NCBI GenBank assembly: GCA_023053685.1
Contig: JALIGW010000213.1
Location: 62,001-126,000, forward strand
Length of the DNA: 64,000 nucleotides
Reading direction: 5' to 3'
Source of the DNA: Diadophis punctatus similis
Lineage: Eukaryota > Chordata > Lepidosauria > Squamata > Dipsadidae
This document shows, in pieces, positions 1-11,699 of this stretch. The notes below the pieces were generated by a model. That model was given only the letters and a program-made list of their open reading frames with translations, was not told where the DNA came from and did no database searches. Position numbers and translations under genes: made by a program. Position 1 is the stretch's first letter, and every line of letters starts with the position of its first letter.

Positions 1-497
1 TAAGGCGAATGCAGTGTTAGACTTTGGGCTAGCTCTTCAGGGTAGGCTCAGAATCGAAAATCAAGCGAGAATTCGGCTTTCCAGCCCGTGGGGAACAGGA
101 ATATGTGTTTCATTTTCATTTCTGAGGTGTTTGTCAAAAGTGATGTTTTTGGGCTGAATTGAGAAATAAGGCGAATGCTGTGTTAGACCTTGAGCTGGCT
201 CTTCAGGGTAGGCTCGGAATCGAAAATCAAGCGAGAATTCGGCTTTCCAGCCTGTGGGGAACAGGAATATGTGTTTCTTTTTCATTTCTGAGGTGTTTGT
301 CAAAAGTGATGTTTTTGGCTGTATTGAGTCCTAAGGCGAATGCTGTGTTAGACCTTGGGCTAGCTCTTCAGGGAAAGGTCGGAATCAAAAATCAAGCGAG
401 AATTTGGCTTTCCAGCCCGTGGGGAACAGGAATATGTTTTTCTTTTTCATTTCTGAGGTGTTTGTCAAAAGTGATGTTTTGGGGCTGAATTGAGAAA

Positions 498-662
498 TAA
501 GGCGAATGCTTTGTTAGACCGTGAGCTAGCTCTTCAGGGTAGGCTCGGAATCGAAAATCAATCGAGAATTCGGCTTTCCAGCTTGTGGGGAACAGGAATA
601 TGTGTTTCATTTTCATTTCTGAGGTGTTTGTCAAAAGTGATGTTTTTGGCTGTATTGAGTCC
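498..662 (+). repeat. Satellite monomer resembling the empty L1 target site
   Basis: This 165-bp monomer has 'gctttgttagaccgtgagc' at 508-526 and 'caatcgagaattc' at 559-571. I otherwise see those two markers only in the sequences flanking the three L1 copies (left flanks near 49090, 52673 and 55930; right target duplications). It has no insertion. It is therefore a relative of the pre-insertion site, although it has 'gaaaatcaatc' where the target duplications have 'gaaagtcaatc'. Confidence 0.7.
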
Positions 663-994
663 TAAGGCGAATGCTGTGTTAGACCTTGGGCTAGCTCTTC
701 AGGGAAAGGTCAGAATCAAAAATCAAGTGAGAATTCGGCTTTCCAGCCTGTGGGAAACAGGAATATGTGTTTCATTTTCATTTCTGAGGTGTTTGTCAAA
801 AGTCATGTTTTTTGGCTGTATTCAGTCCTAAGGCGAATGCTGTGTTAGACTTTGGGCTAGCTCTTCAGGGTAGGCTCGGAATCGAAAATCAAGCGAGAAT
901 TCGGCTTTCCAGCCTGTGGGGAACAGGAATATGTGTTTCATTTTCATTTCTGAGGTGTTTGTCAAAAGTGATGTTTTTGGGCTGAATTGAGAAA

Positions 995-1160
995 TAAGGC
1001 GAATGCTGTGTTAGATCTTGAGCTAGCTCTTCAGGGTAGGCTCTGAATCGAAAATCAAGCGAGAATTCGGCTTTCCAGCCCTTGGGGAACAGGAATATGT
1101 GTTTCTTTTTCATTTCTGAGGTGTTTGTCAAAAGAGATGTTTTTGGGCTGAATTGAGAAA
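995..1160 (+). repeat. Representative 166-bp monomer (gaattgagaaa junction)
   Basis: One full monomer counted from 'taagg' to the next 'taagg'. It contains the perfect 10-bp palindrome gagctagctc, an EcoRI hexamer gaattc, and the segment ggggaacagg. It ends in 'gggctgaattgagaaa'. Many monomers have gggctagctc instead, which breaks the outer pair of the palindrome. The length of 166 bp is not a multiple of three, so any reading frame shifts at each monomer boundary. Confidence 0.95.
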
Positions 1161-1660
1161 TAAGACGAATGCTGTGTTAGACCTTGGGCTAGCTCTTCAG
1201 GGAAAGGTCGGAATCGAAAATCAAGCGAGAATTTAGCTTTCCAGCCCGTGGGGAACAGGAATATGTGTTTCTTTTTCATTTCTGAGGTGTTTGTCAAAAG
1301 TGATGTTTTTGGGCTGAATTTAGAAATAAGGCGAATGCTGTGTTAGACCGTGAGCTAGCTCTTCAGGGTAGGCTCGGAATCGAAAATCAAGCGAGAATTC
1401 GGCTTTCCAGCCTGTGTGGAACAGGAATCTGTGTTTCATTTTCATTTCTGAGGTGTTTGTCAAAAGTCATGTTTTTTGGCTGTATTGAGTCCTAAGGCGA
1501 ATGCACTGTTAGACTTTGGGCTAGCTCTTCAGGGGTAGGCTCGGAATCGAAAATCAAGCGAGAATTTCGGTTTTCCAGCCCGTGGGGAACAGGAATATGT
1601 GTTTCATTTTCATTTCTGAGGTGTTTGTCAAAAGTCATGTTTTTTGGCTGTATTGAGTCC

Positions 1661-3171
1661 TAAGGCGAATGCAGTGTTAGACTTTGGGCTAGCTCTTCAG
1701 GGTAGGCTCAGAATCGAAAATCAAGCGAGAATTCGGCTTTCCAGCCCGTGGGGAACAGGAATATGTGTTTCATTTTCATTTCTGAGGTGTTTGTCAAAAG
1801 TGATGTTTTTGGGCTGAATTGAGAAATAAGGCGAATGCTGTGTTAGACCTTGAGCTAGCTCTTCAGGGTAGGCTCGGAATCGAAAATCAAGCGAGAATTC
1901 GGCTTTCCAGCCTGTGGGGAACAGGAATATGTGTTTCTTTTTCATTTCTGAGGTGTTTGTCAAAAGTGATGTTTTTGGCTGTATTGAGTCCTAAGGCGAA
2001 TGCTGTGTTAGACCTTGGGCTAGCTCTTCAGGGAAAGGTCGGAATCAAAAATCAAGCGAGAATTCGGCTTTCCAGCCTGTGGGGAACAGGAATATGTGTT
2101 TCTTTTTCATTTCTGAGGTGTTTGTCAAAAGTGATGTTTTTGGGCTGAATTGAGAAATAAGGGGAATGCTGTGTTAGACCGTGAGCTAGCTCTTCAGGGT
2201 AGGCTCGGAATCGAAAATCAAGCGAGAATTCAGCTTTCCAGCCTGTGGGGAACAGGAATATGTGTTTCATTTTCATTTCTGAGGTGTTTGTCAAAAGTCA
2301 TGTTTTTTGGCTGTATTGAGTCCTAAGGCGAATGCAGTGTTAGACTTTGGGCTAGCTCTTCAGGGTAGGCTCGGAATCGAAAATCAAGCGAGAATTCGGC
2401 TTTCCAGCCCATGGGGAACAGGAATATGTGTTTCATTTTCATTTCTGAGGTGTTTGTCAAAAGTGATGTTTTTGGGCTGTATTGAGTCCTAAGGCGAATG
2501 CTGTGTTAGACCTTGGGCTAGCTCTTCAGGGAAAGGTCAGAATCAAAAATCAAGCGAGAATTCGGCTTTCCAGCCTGTGGGGAACAGGAATATGTGTTTC
2601 ATTTTCATTTCTGAGGTGTTTGTCAAAAGTGATGTTTTTGGGCTGAATTAAGAAATAAGGCGAATGCTGTGTTAGACCTTGAGCTAGCTCTTCAGGGTAG
2701 GCTTGGAATCGAAAATCAAGCGAGAATTCAGCTGTCCAGCCCGTGGGGAATAGGGATATGTGTTTCTTTTTCATTTCTGAGGTGTTTGTCAAAAGTGATG
2801 TTTTTGGGCTGAATTGAATCCTAAGGCGAATGCTGTGTTAGACTTTGGGCTAGCTCTTCAGGAAAAGGTCGGAATCAAAAATCAAGCGAGAATTCGGCTT
2901 TCCAGCCTGTGGGGAACAGGAATATGTGTTTCATTTTCATTTCTGAGGTGTTTGTCAAAAGTCATGTTTTTTGGCTGTATTGAGTCCTAAGGCGAATGCA
3001 GTGTTAGACTTTGGGCTAGCTCTTCAGGGTAGGCTCAGAATCGAAAATCAAGCGAGAATTCGGCTGTCCAGCCCGTGGGGAACAGGAATATGTGTTTCAT
3101 TTTCATTTCTGAGGTGTTTGTCAAAAGTGATGTTTTTGGGCTGAATTGAGAAATAAGGCGAATGCTGTGTT
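1661..3171. repeat. Higher-order block, copy 1 (offset 2155 bp)
   Basis: About nine monomers that recur in the same order 2155 bp (13 monomers) downstream at 3816-5326. The copies share marker changes such as 'aaggggaatgctg', 'gggctgaattaagaaa' and 'ctgtccagcccgtggggaatagggat'. Similarity stops where this copy reads 'gttataccttgagc' and the other 'gttagaccttgggc'. Confidence 0.8.
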
Positions 3172-3318
3172 ATACCTTGAGCTAGCTCTTCAGGGTAGGC
3201 TCGGAATAGAAAATCAAGCGAGAATTCGGCTTTCTAGCCTGTGAGGAACAGGAATATGTGTTTCTTTTTCATTTCTGAGGTGTTTGTCAAAAGTGATGTT
3301 TTTGGCTGTATTGAGTCC

Positions 3319-3483
3319 TAAGGCGAATGCTGTGTTAGACCTTGGGCTAGCTCTTCAGGGAAAGGTCGGAATCAAAAATCAAGCGAGAATTCGGCTTTCC
3401 AGCCTGTGGGGAACAGGAATATGTGTTTCATTTTCATTTCTGAGGTGTTTGTCAAAAGTCATATTTTTGGCTGTATTGAGTCC
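3319..3483 (+). repeat. Representative 165-bp monomer (tgtattgagtcc junction)
   Basis: This monomer ends in 'catatttttggctgtattgagtcc' and is one base shorter than the 166-bp type. Because 165 is divisible by three, successive monomers of this type stay in frame and generate the longest plus-strand open frames in the array (109-164 codons). It carries the 'ggaaaggtcggaatcaaaaatc' variant in its left half and CCTGTGGGGAACAGG as a perfect short dyad. Confidence 0.93.
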
Positions 3484-3815
3484 TAAGGCGAATGCTGTGT
3501 TAGACTTTGGGCTAGCTCTTCAGGGTAGGCTCGGAATCGAAAATCAAGCGAGAATTTAGCTTTCCAGCCCGTGGGGAACAGGAATATGTGTTTCTTTTTC
3601 ATTTCTGAGCTGTTTGTCAAAAGTGATGTTTTTGGGCTGAATTTAGAAATAAGGCGAATGCTGTGTTAGACCTTGGGCTAGCTCTTCAGGAAAGGGTCGG
3701 AATCAAAAATCAAGCGAGAATTCGGCTTTCCAGCCTGTGGGGAACAGGAATATGTGTTTCATTTTCATTTCTGAGGTGTTTGTCAAAAGTCATGTTTTTT
3801 GGCTGTATTGAATCC

Positions 3816-5326
3816 TAAGGCGAATGCAGTGTTAGACTTTGGGCTAGCTCTTCAGGGTAGGATCAGAATCGAAAATCAAGCGAGAATTCGGCTTTCCAGC
3901 CCGTGGGGAACAGGAATATGTGTTTCATTTTCATTTCTGAGGTGTTTGTCAAAAGTGATGTTTTTGGGCTGAATTGAGAAATAAGGCGAATGCTGTGTTA
4001 GACCTTGAGCTAGCTCTTCAGGGTAGGCTCGGAATCGAAAATCAAGCGGGAATTCGGCTTTCCAGCCTGTGGGGAACAGGAATATGTGTTTCTTTTTCAT
4101 TTCTGAGGTGTTTGTCAAAAGTGATGTTTTTGGCTGTATTGAGTCCTAAGGCGAATGCTGTGTTAGACCTTGGGCTAGCTCTTCAGGGAAAGGTCGGAAT
4201 CAAAAATCAAGCAAGAATTTGGCTTTCCAGCCTGTGGGGAACAGGAATATGTGTTTCTTTTTCATTTCTGAGGTGTTTGTCAAAAGTGATGTTTTTGGGC
4301 TGAATTGAGATATAAGGGGAATGCTGTGTTAGACCGTGAGCTAGCTCTTCAGGGTAGGCTCGGAATCGAAAATCAAGCGAGAATTCGGCTTTCCAGCCTG
4401 TGGGGAACAGGAATATGTGTTTCATTTTCATTTCTGAGGTGTTTGTCAAAAGTCATGTTTTTTGGCTGTATTGAGTCCTAAGGCAAATGCAGTGTTAGAC
4501 TTTGGGCTAGCTCTTCAGGGTAGGCTCGGAATCGAAAATCAAGCGAGAATTCGGCTTTCCAGCCCATGGGGAACAGGAATATGTGTTTCATTTTCATTTC
4601 TGAGGTGTTTGTCAAAAGTGATGTTTTTGGGCTGTATTGAGTCCTAAGGCGAATGCTGTGTTAGACCTTGGGCTAGCTCTTCAGGGAAAGGTCAGAATCA
4701 AAAATCAAGCGAGAATTCGGCTTTCCAGCCTGTGGGGAACAGGAATATGTGTTTCATTTTCATTTCTGAGGTGTTTGTCAAAAGTGATGTTTTTGGGCTG
4801 AATTAAGAAATAAGGCGAATGCTGTGTTAGACCTTGAGCTAGCTCTTCAGGGTAGGCTTGGAATCGAAAATCAAGCGAGAATTCAGCTGTCCCGCCCGTG
4901 GGGAATAGGGATATGTGTTTCTTTTTCATTTCTGAGGTGTTTGTCAAAAGTGATGTTTTTGGGCTGAATTGAATTCTAAGGCGAATGCTGTGTTAGACTT
5001 TGGGCTAGCTCTTCAGGAAAAGGTCGGAATCAAAAATCAAGCGAGAATTCGGCTTTCCAGCCTGTGGGGAACAGGAATATGTGTTTCATTTTCATTTCTG
5101 AGGTGTTTGTCAAAAGTCATGTTTTTTGGCTGTATTGAGTCCTAAGGCGAATGCAGTGTTAGACTTTGGGCTAGCTCTTCAGGGTAGGCTCAGAATCGAA
5201 AATCAAGCGAGAATTCGGCTGTCCAGCCCGTGGGGAACAGGAATATGTGTTTCATTTTCATTTCTGAGGTGTTTGTCAAAAGTGATGTTTTTGGGCTGAA
5301 TTGAGAAATAAGGCGAATGCTGTGTT
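3816..5326. repeat. Higher-order block, copy 2 (offset 2155 bp)
   Basis: This copy matches the block starting at 1661, with scattered substitutions (for example 'gcgggaattc', 'gtcccgcccg', 'gaattctaagg'). The exact left edge is uncertain, because the preceding junction is 'attgaatcc' here and 'attgagtcc' in copy 1. Confidence 0.8.
4147..5191. repeat. Nine-monomer-offset block, copy 1 (offset 1494 bp)
   Basis: This block is nested in the preceding block and recurs at 5641-6685. The left limit is the 'taagg' after a 'gtcc' junction here and after a 'gaaa' junction in the copy. The right limit is 'ctcagaatcg' here against 'ctcggaatcg' there. The breakpoints fall inside monomers, as expected of homologous unequal exchange. 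Confidence 0.78.
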
Positions 5327-6875
5327 AGACCTTGGGCTAGCTCTTCAGGAAAGGGTCAGAATCAAAAATCAAGCGAGAATTCGGCTTTCCAGCCTGTGGG
5401 GAACAGGAATATGTGTTTCATTTTCATTTCTGAGGTGTTTGTCAAAAGTCATGTTTTTTGGCTGTATTGAATCCTAAGGCGAATGCAGTGTTAGACTTTG
5501 GGCTAGCTCTTCAGGGTAGGCTCAGAATCGAAAATCAAGCGAGAATTCAGCTTTCCAGCCCGTGGGGAACAGGAATATGTGTTTCATTTTCATTTCTGAG
5601 GTGTTTGTCAAAAGTGATGTTTTTGGGCTGAATTGAGAAATAAGGCGAATGCTGTGTTAGACCTTGGGCTAGCTCTTCAGGGAAAGGTCGGAATCAAAAA
5701 TCAAGCAAGAATTTGGCTTTCCAGCCTGTGGGGAACAGGAATATGTGTTTCTTTTTCATTTCTGAGGTGTTTGTCAAAAGTGATGTTTTTGGGCTGAATT
5801 GAGAAATAAGGGGAATGCTGTGTTAGACCGTGAGCTAGCTCTTCAGGGTAGGCTCGGAATCGAAAATCAAGTGAGAATTCGGCTTTCCAGCCTGTGGGGA
5901 ACAGGAATATGTGTTTCATTTTCATTTCTGAGGTGTTTGTCAAAAGTCATGTTTTTTGGCTGTATTGAGTCCTAAGGCAAATGCAGTGTTAGACTTTGGG
6001 CTAGCTCTTCAGGGTAGGCTCGGAATCGAAAATCAAGCGAGAATTCGGCTTTCCAGCCCATGGGGAACAGGAATATGTGGTTCATTTTCATTTCTGAGGT
6101 GTTTGTCAAAAGTGATGTTTTTGGGCTGTATTGAGTCCTAAGGCGAATGCTGTGTTAGACCTTGGGCTAGCTCTTCAGGGAAAGGTCAGAATCAAAAATC
6201 AAGCGAGAATTCGGCTTTCCAGCCTGTGGGGAACAGGAATATGTGTTTCATTTTCATTTCTGAGGTGTTTGTCAAAAGTGATGTTTTTGGGCTGAATTAA
6301 GAAATAAGGCGAATGCTGTGTTAGACGTTGAGCTAGCTCTTCAGGGTAGGCTTGGAATCGAAAATCAAGCGAGAATTCAGCTGTCCAGCCCGTGGGGAAT
6401 AGGGATATGTGTTTCTTTTTCATTTCTGAGGTTTTTGTCAAAAGTGATGTTTTTGGGCTGAATTGAATCCTAAGGCGAATGCTGTGTTAGACTTTGGGCT
6501 AGCTCTTCAGGAAAAGGTCGGAATCAAAAATCAAGCGAGAATTCGGCTTTCCAGCCTGTGGGGAACAGGAATATGTGTTTCATTTTCATTTCTGAGGTGT
6601 TTGTCAAAAGTCATGTTTTTTGGCTGTATTGAGTCCTAAGGCGAATGCAGTGTTAGACTTTGGGCTAGCTCTTCAGGGTAGGCTCGGAATCGAAAATCAA
6701 GCGAGAATTTGGCTTTCCAGCCCATGGGGAACAGGAATATGTGTTTCATTTTCATTTCTGAGGTGTTTGTCAAAAGTCATGTTTTTTGGCTGTATTGAAT
6801 CCTAAGGCGAATGCAGTGTTAGACTTTGGGCTAGCTCTTCAGGGTAGGCTCAGAATCGAAAATCAAGCGAGAATT
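5309..6875. repeat. Seventeen-monomer-offset block, copy 1 (offset 2819 bp)
   Basis: This block recurs at 8128-9694. Identity starts at a 'taagg' boundary and ends where this copy has gaattc and the other gaattt. The copies share the 'gtggttcatt', 'gacgttgagc' and 'gaggtttttgtc' markers. Confidence 0.78.
5641..6685. repeat. Nine-monomer-offset block, copy 2 (offset 1494 bp)
   Basis: Copy of 4147-5191. It adds two marker changes that then travel with later copies: 'atatgtggttcatt' near 6075 and 'gaggtttttgtc' near 6430. Those markers recur at 8.9-9.2, 15.9-16.2, 19.0-19.4 and 23.2-23.5 kb. Confidence 0.78.
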
Positions 6876-9800
6876 CGGCTTTCCAGCCTGTGGGGAACAG
6901 GAATCTGTGTTTCATTTTCATTTCTGAGGTGTTTGTCAAAAGTCATGTTTTTTGGCTGTATTGAGTCCTAAGGCGAATGCAGTGTTAGACTTTGGGCTAG
7001 CTCTTCAGGGTAGGCTCGGAATCGAAAATCAAGCAAGAATTCGGTTTTCCAGCCCGTGGGGAACAGGAATATGTGTTTCATTTTCATTTCTGAGGTGTTT
7101 GTCAAAAGTCATGTTTTTTGGCTGTATTGAGTCCTAAGGCGAATGCTGTGTTAGACCTTGGGCTAGCTCTTCAGGGAAAGGTCGGAATCAAAAATCAAGC
7201 GAGAATTCGGCTTTCCAGCCTGTGGGGAACAGGAATATGTGTTTCTTTTTCATTTCTGAGGTGTTTGTCAAAAGTGATGTTTTTGGGCTGAATTGAGAAA
7301 TAAGGGGAATGCTGTGTTAGACCGTGAGCTAGCTCTTCAGGGTAGGCTCGGAATCGAAAATCAAGCGAGAATTCGGCTTTCCAGCCTGTGGGGAACAGGA
7401 ATATGTGTTTCATTTTCATTTCTGAGGTGTTTGTCAAAAGTCATGTTTTTTGGCTGTATTGAGTCCTAAGGCGAATGCAGTGTTAGACTTTGGGCTAGCT
7501 CTTCAGGGTAGGCTCAGAATCGAAAATCAAGCGAGAATTCGGCTGTCCAGCCCGTGGGGAACAGGAATATGTGTTTCATTTTCATTTCTGAGGTGTTTGT
7601 CAAAAGTGATGTTTTTGGGCTGAATTGAGAAATAAGGCGAATGCTGTGTTATACCTTGAGCTAGCTCTTCAGGGTAGGCTCGGAATAGAAAATCAAGCGA
7701 GAATTCGGCTTTCCAGCCTGTGAGGAACAGGAATATGTGTTTCATTTTCATTTCTGAGGTGTTTGTCAAAAGTGATGTTTTTGGCTGTATTGAGTCCTAA
7801 GGCGAATGCTGTGTTAGACCTTGTGCTAGCTCTTCAGGGAAAGGTCGGAATCAAAAATCAAGCGAGAATTCGGCTTTCCAGCCTGTGGGGAACAGGAATA
7901 TGTGTTTCATTTTCATTTCTGAGGTGTTTGTCAAAAGTCATATTTTTGGCTGTATTGAGTCCTAAGGCGAATGCTGTGTTAGACTTTGGGCTAGCTCTTC
8001 AGGGTAGGCTCGGAATCGAAAATCAAGCGAGAATTTAGCTTTCCAGCCCGTGGGGAACAGGAATATGTGTTTCTTTTTCATTTCTGAGGTGTTTGTCAAA
8101 AGTGATGTTTTTGGGCTGAATTAGAAATAAGGCGAATGCTGTGTTAGACCTTGGGCTAGCTCTTCAGGAAAGGGTCGGAATCAAAAATCAAGCGAGAATT
8201 CGGCTTTCCAGCCTGTGGGGAACAGGAATATGTGTTTCATTTTCATTTCTGAGGTGTTTGTCAAAAGTCATGTTTTTTGGCTGTATTGAATCCTAAGGCG
8301 AATGCAGTGTTAGACTTTGGGCTAGCTCTTCAGGGTAGGCTCAGAATCGAAAATCAAGCGAGAATTCAGCTTTCCAGCCCGTGGGGAACAGGAATATGTG
8401 TTTCATTTTCATTTCTGAGGTGTTTGTCAAAAGTGATGTTTTTGGGCTGAATTGAGAAATAAGGCGAATGCTGTGTTAGACCTTGGGCTAGCTCTTCAGG
8501 GAAAGGTCGGAATCAAAAATCAAGCAAGAATTTGGCTTTCCAGCCTGTGGGGAACAGGAATATGTGTTTCTTTTTCATTTCTGAGGTGTTTGTCAAAAGT
8601 GATGTTTTTGGGCTGAATTGAGAAATAAGGGGAATGCTGTGTTAGACCGTGAGCTAGCTCTTCAGGGTAGGCTCGGAATCGAAAATCAAGCGAGAATTTG
8701 GCTTTCCAGCCTGTGGGGAACAGGAATATGTGTTTCATTTTCATTTCTGAGGTGTTTGTCAAAAGTCATGTTTTTTGGCTGTATTGAGTCCTAAGGCAAA
8801 TGCAGTGTTAGACTTTGGGCTAGCTCTTCAGGGTAGGCTCGGAATCGAAAATCAAGCGAGAATTCGGCTTTCCAGCCCATGGGGAACAGGAATATGTGGT
8901 TCATTTTCATTTCTGAGGTGTTTGTCAAAAGTGATGTTTTTGGGCTGTATTGAGTCCTAAGGCGAATGCTGTGTTAGACCTTGGGCTAGCTCTTCAGGGA
9001 AAGGTCAGAATCAAAAATCAAGCGAGAATTCGGCTTTCCAGCCTGTGGGGAACAGGAATATGTGTTTCATTTTCATTTCTGAGGTGTTTGTCAAAAGTGA
9101 TGTTTTTGGGCTGAATTAAGAAATAAGGCGAATGCTGTGTTAGACGTTGAGCTAGCTCTTCAGGGTAGGCTTGGAATCGAAAATCAAGCGAGAATTCAGC
9201 TGTCCAGCCCGTGGGGAATAGGGATATGTGTTTCTTTTTCATTTCTGAGGTTTTTGTCAAAAGTGATGTTTTTGGGCTGAATTGAATCCTAAGGCGAATG
9301 CTGTGTTAGACTTTGGGCTAGCTCTTCAGGAAAAGGTCGGAATCAAAAATCAAGCGAGAATTCGGCTTTCCAGCCTGTGGGGAACAGGAATATGTGTTTC
9401 ATTTTCATTTCTGAGGTGTTTGTCAAAAGTCATGTTTTTTGGCTGTATTGAGTCCTAAGGCGAATGCAGTGTTAGACTTTGGGCTAGCTCTTCAGGGTAG
9501 GCTCGGAATCGAAAATCAAGCGAGAATTTGGCTTTCCAGCCCATGGGGAACAGGAATATGTGTTTCATTTTCATTTCTGAGGTGTTTGTCAAAAGTCATG
9601 TTTTTTGGCTGTATTGAATCCTAAGGCGAATGCAGTGTTAGACTTTGGGCTAGCTCTTCAGGGTAGGCTCAGAATCGAAAATCAAGCGAGAATTTGGCTT
9701 TCCAGCCCGTGGGGAACAGGAATATGTGTTTCATTTTCATTTCTGAGGTGTTTGTCAAAAGTGATGTTTTTGGGCTGAATTGAGAAATAAGGCAAATGCT

Positions 9801-11125
9801 GTGTTAGACCGTGAGCTAGCTCTTCAGGAAAAGGTCGGAATCAAAAATCAAGCGAGAATTCGGCTTTCCAGCCTGTGGGGAACAGAAATATGTGTTTCAT
9901 TTTCATTTCTGAGGTGTTTGTCAAAAGTCATGTTTTTTGGCTGTATTGAGTCCTAAGGCGAATGCAGTGTTAGACTTTGGGCTAGCTCTTCAGGGTAGGC
10001 TCAGAATCGAAAATCAAGCGAGAATTCGGCTGTCCAGCCCGTGGGGAACAGGAATATGTGTTTCATTTTCATTTCTGAGGTGTTTGTCAAAAGTGATGTT
10101 TTTGGGCTGAATTGAGAAATAAGGCGAATGCTGTGTTATACCTTGAGCTAGCTCTTCAGGGTAGGCTCGGAATAGAAAATCAAGCGAGAATTCGGCTTTC
10201 CAGCCTGTGGGGAACAGGAATATGTGTTTCTTTTTCATTTCTGAGGTGTTTGTCAAAAGTGATGTTTTTGGCTGTATTGAGTCCTAAGGCGAATGCTGTG
10301 TTAGACCTTGGGCTAGCTCTTCAGGGAAAGGTCGGAATCAAAAATCAAGCGAGAATTCGGCTTTCCAGCCTGTGGGGAACAGGAATATGTGTTTCATTTT
10401 CATTTCTGAGGTGTTTGTCAAAAGTCATATTTTTGGCTGTATTGAGTCCTAAGGCGAATGCTGTGTTAGACTTTGGGCTAGCTCTTCAGGGTAGGCTCGG
10501 AATCGAAAATCAAGCGAGAATTTAGCTTTCCAGCCTGTGGGGAACAGGAATATGTGTTTCTTTTTCATTTCTGAGGTGTTTGTCAAAAGTGATGTTTTTG
10601 GGCTGAATTTAGAAATAAGGCGAATGCTGTGTTAGACCTTGGGCTAGCTCTTCAGGAAAACGTCGGAATCAAAAATCAAGCGAGAATTCGGCTTTCCAGC
10701 CTGTGGGGAACAGGAATATGTGTTTCATTTTCATTTCTGAGGTGTTTGTCAAAAGTCATGTTTTTTGGCTGTATTGAATCCTAAGGCGAATGCAGTGTTA
10801 GACTTTGGGCTAGCTCTTCAGGGTAGGCACAGAATCGAAAATCAAGCGAGAATTTGGCTTTCCAGCCCGTGGGGAACAGGAATATGTGTTTCTTTTTCAT
10901 TTCTGAGGTGTTTGTCAAAAGTGATGTTTTTGGGCTGAATTGAGAAATAAGGCGAATGCTGTGTTAGACCGTGAGCTAGCTCTTCAGGGTAGGCTCGGAA
11001 TCGAAAATCAAGCGAGAATTCGGCTTTCCAGCCTGTGGGGAACAGGAATCTGTGTTTCATTTTCATTTCTGAGGTGTTTGTCAAAAGTCATGTTTTTTGG
11101 CTGTATTGAGTCCTAAGGCGAATGC
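6666..11125. repeat. 4.46-kb higher-order block, copy 1 (offset 6964-6965 bp)
   Basis: About 27 monomers that recur at 13630-18090 with only a few differences noticed: a one-base indel near 8122, tcatttt against tcttttt near 7743, 'aagggg' against 'aaggcg' near 8629, and cccgtgg against cctgtgg near 9709. The right limit is 'gcagtg' here against 'gctgtg' in the copy. Confidence 0.85.
8128..9694. repeat. Seventeen-monomer-offset block, copy 2 (offset 2819 bp)
   Basis: Copy of 5309-6875. Immediately upstream, at about 8120, the junction reads 'gaattagaaa', one base shorter than the 'gaatttagaaa' seen at the corresponding site near 15085. This single-base deletion explains why the larger repeat offset changes from 6964 to 6965 bp. 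Confidence 0.78.
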
Positions 11126-11699
11126 AGTGTTAGACTTTGGGCTAGCTCTTCAGGGTAGGCTCGGAATCGAAAATCAAGCAAGAATTCGGTTTTCCAGCCC
11201 GTGGGGAACAGGAATATGTGTTTCATTTTCATTTCTGAGGTGTTTGTCAAAAGTCATGTTTTTTGGCTGTATTGAGTCCTAAGGCGAATGCTGTGTTAGA
11301 CCTTGGGCTAGCTCTTCAGGGAAAGGTCGGAATCAAAAATCAAGCGAGAATTCGGCTTTCCAGCCTGTGGGGAACAGGAATATGTGTTTCTTTTTCATTT
11401 CTGAGGTGTTTGTCAAAAGTGATGTTTTTGGGCTGAATTGAGAAATAAGGGGAATGCTGTGTTAGACCGTGAGCTAGCTCTTCAGGGTAGGCTCGGAATC
11501 GAAAATCAAGCGAGAATTCGGCTTTCCAGCCTGTGGGGAACAGGAATATGTGTTTCATTTTCATTTCTGAGGTGTTTGTCAAAAGTCATGTTTTTTGGCT
11601 GTATTGAGTCCTAAGGCGAATGCAGTGTTAGACTTTGGGCTAGCTCTTCAGGGTAGGCTCGGAATCGAAAATCAAGCGAGAATTCGGCTTTCCAGCCCA

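Larger units (their letters stand above)
1..1660. repeat. Diverged 10-monomer edge block
   Basis: Ten monomers whose beginning (1 to about 400) is repeated at 1661 to about 2060, an offset of 1660 bp. The block contains variants that are rare elsewhere: 'ctgtattcagtcc' near 815, 'aataagacgaatgc' at about 1157, and 'cccttgggg' near 1080. The same rare variants return only near 59.2-60.2 kb at the other end of the window, so this looks like an older, less homogenised monomer set. Confidence 0.75.

Noticed and set aside
61..303. Minus-strand 80-codon frame (begins MTNTSEMKKKH), recurring about a hundred times across the array
   Set aside because: It spans one and a half monomers, recurs exactly in step with the satellite, changes with monomer type, and has no domain or separate codon pattern. 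It is a by-product of the repeat.
995..1160. CENP-B box in the satellite monomer
   Set aside because: The two TTCG contexts (attcggctttcc on plus, tttcgattccg on minus) lack the required A and CGGG positions of NTTCGNNNNANNCGGGN.
10112..10525. Plus-strand 137-codon frame (begins MRNKANAV) and its 91-164 codon relatives
   Set aside because: These frames exist only where 165-bp monomers keep frame, and they encode the monomer over and over. No gene signals were seen.
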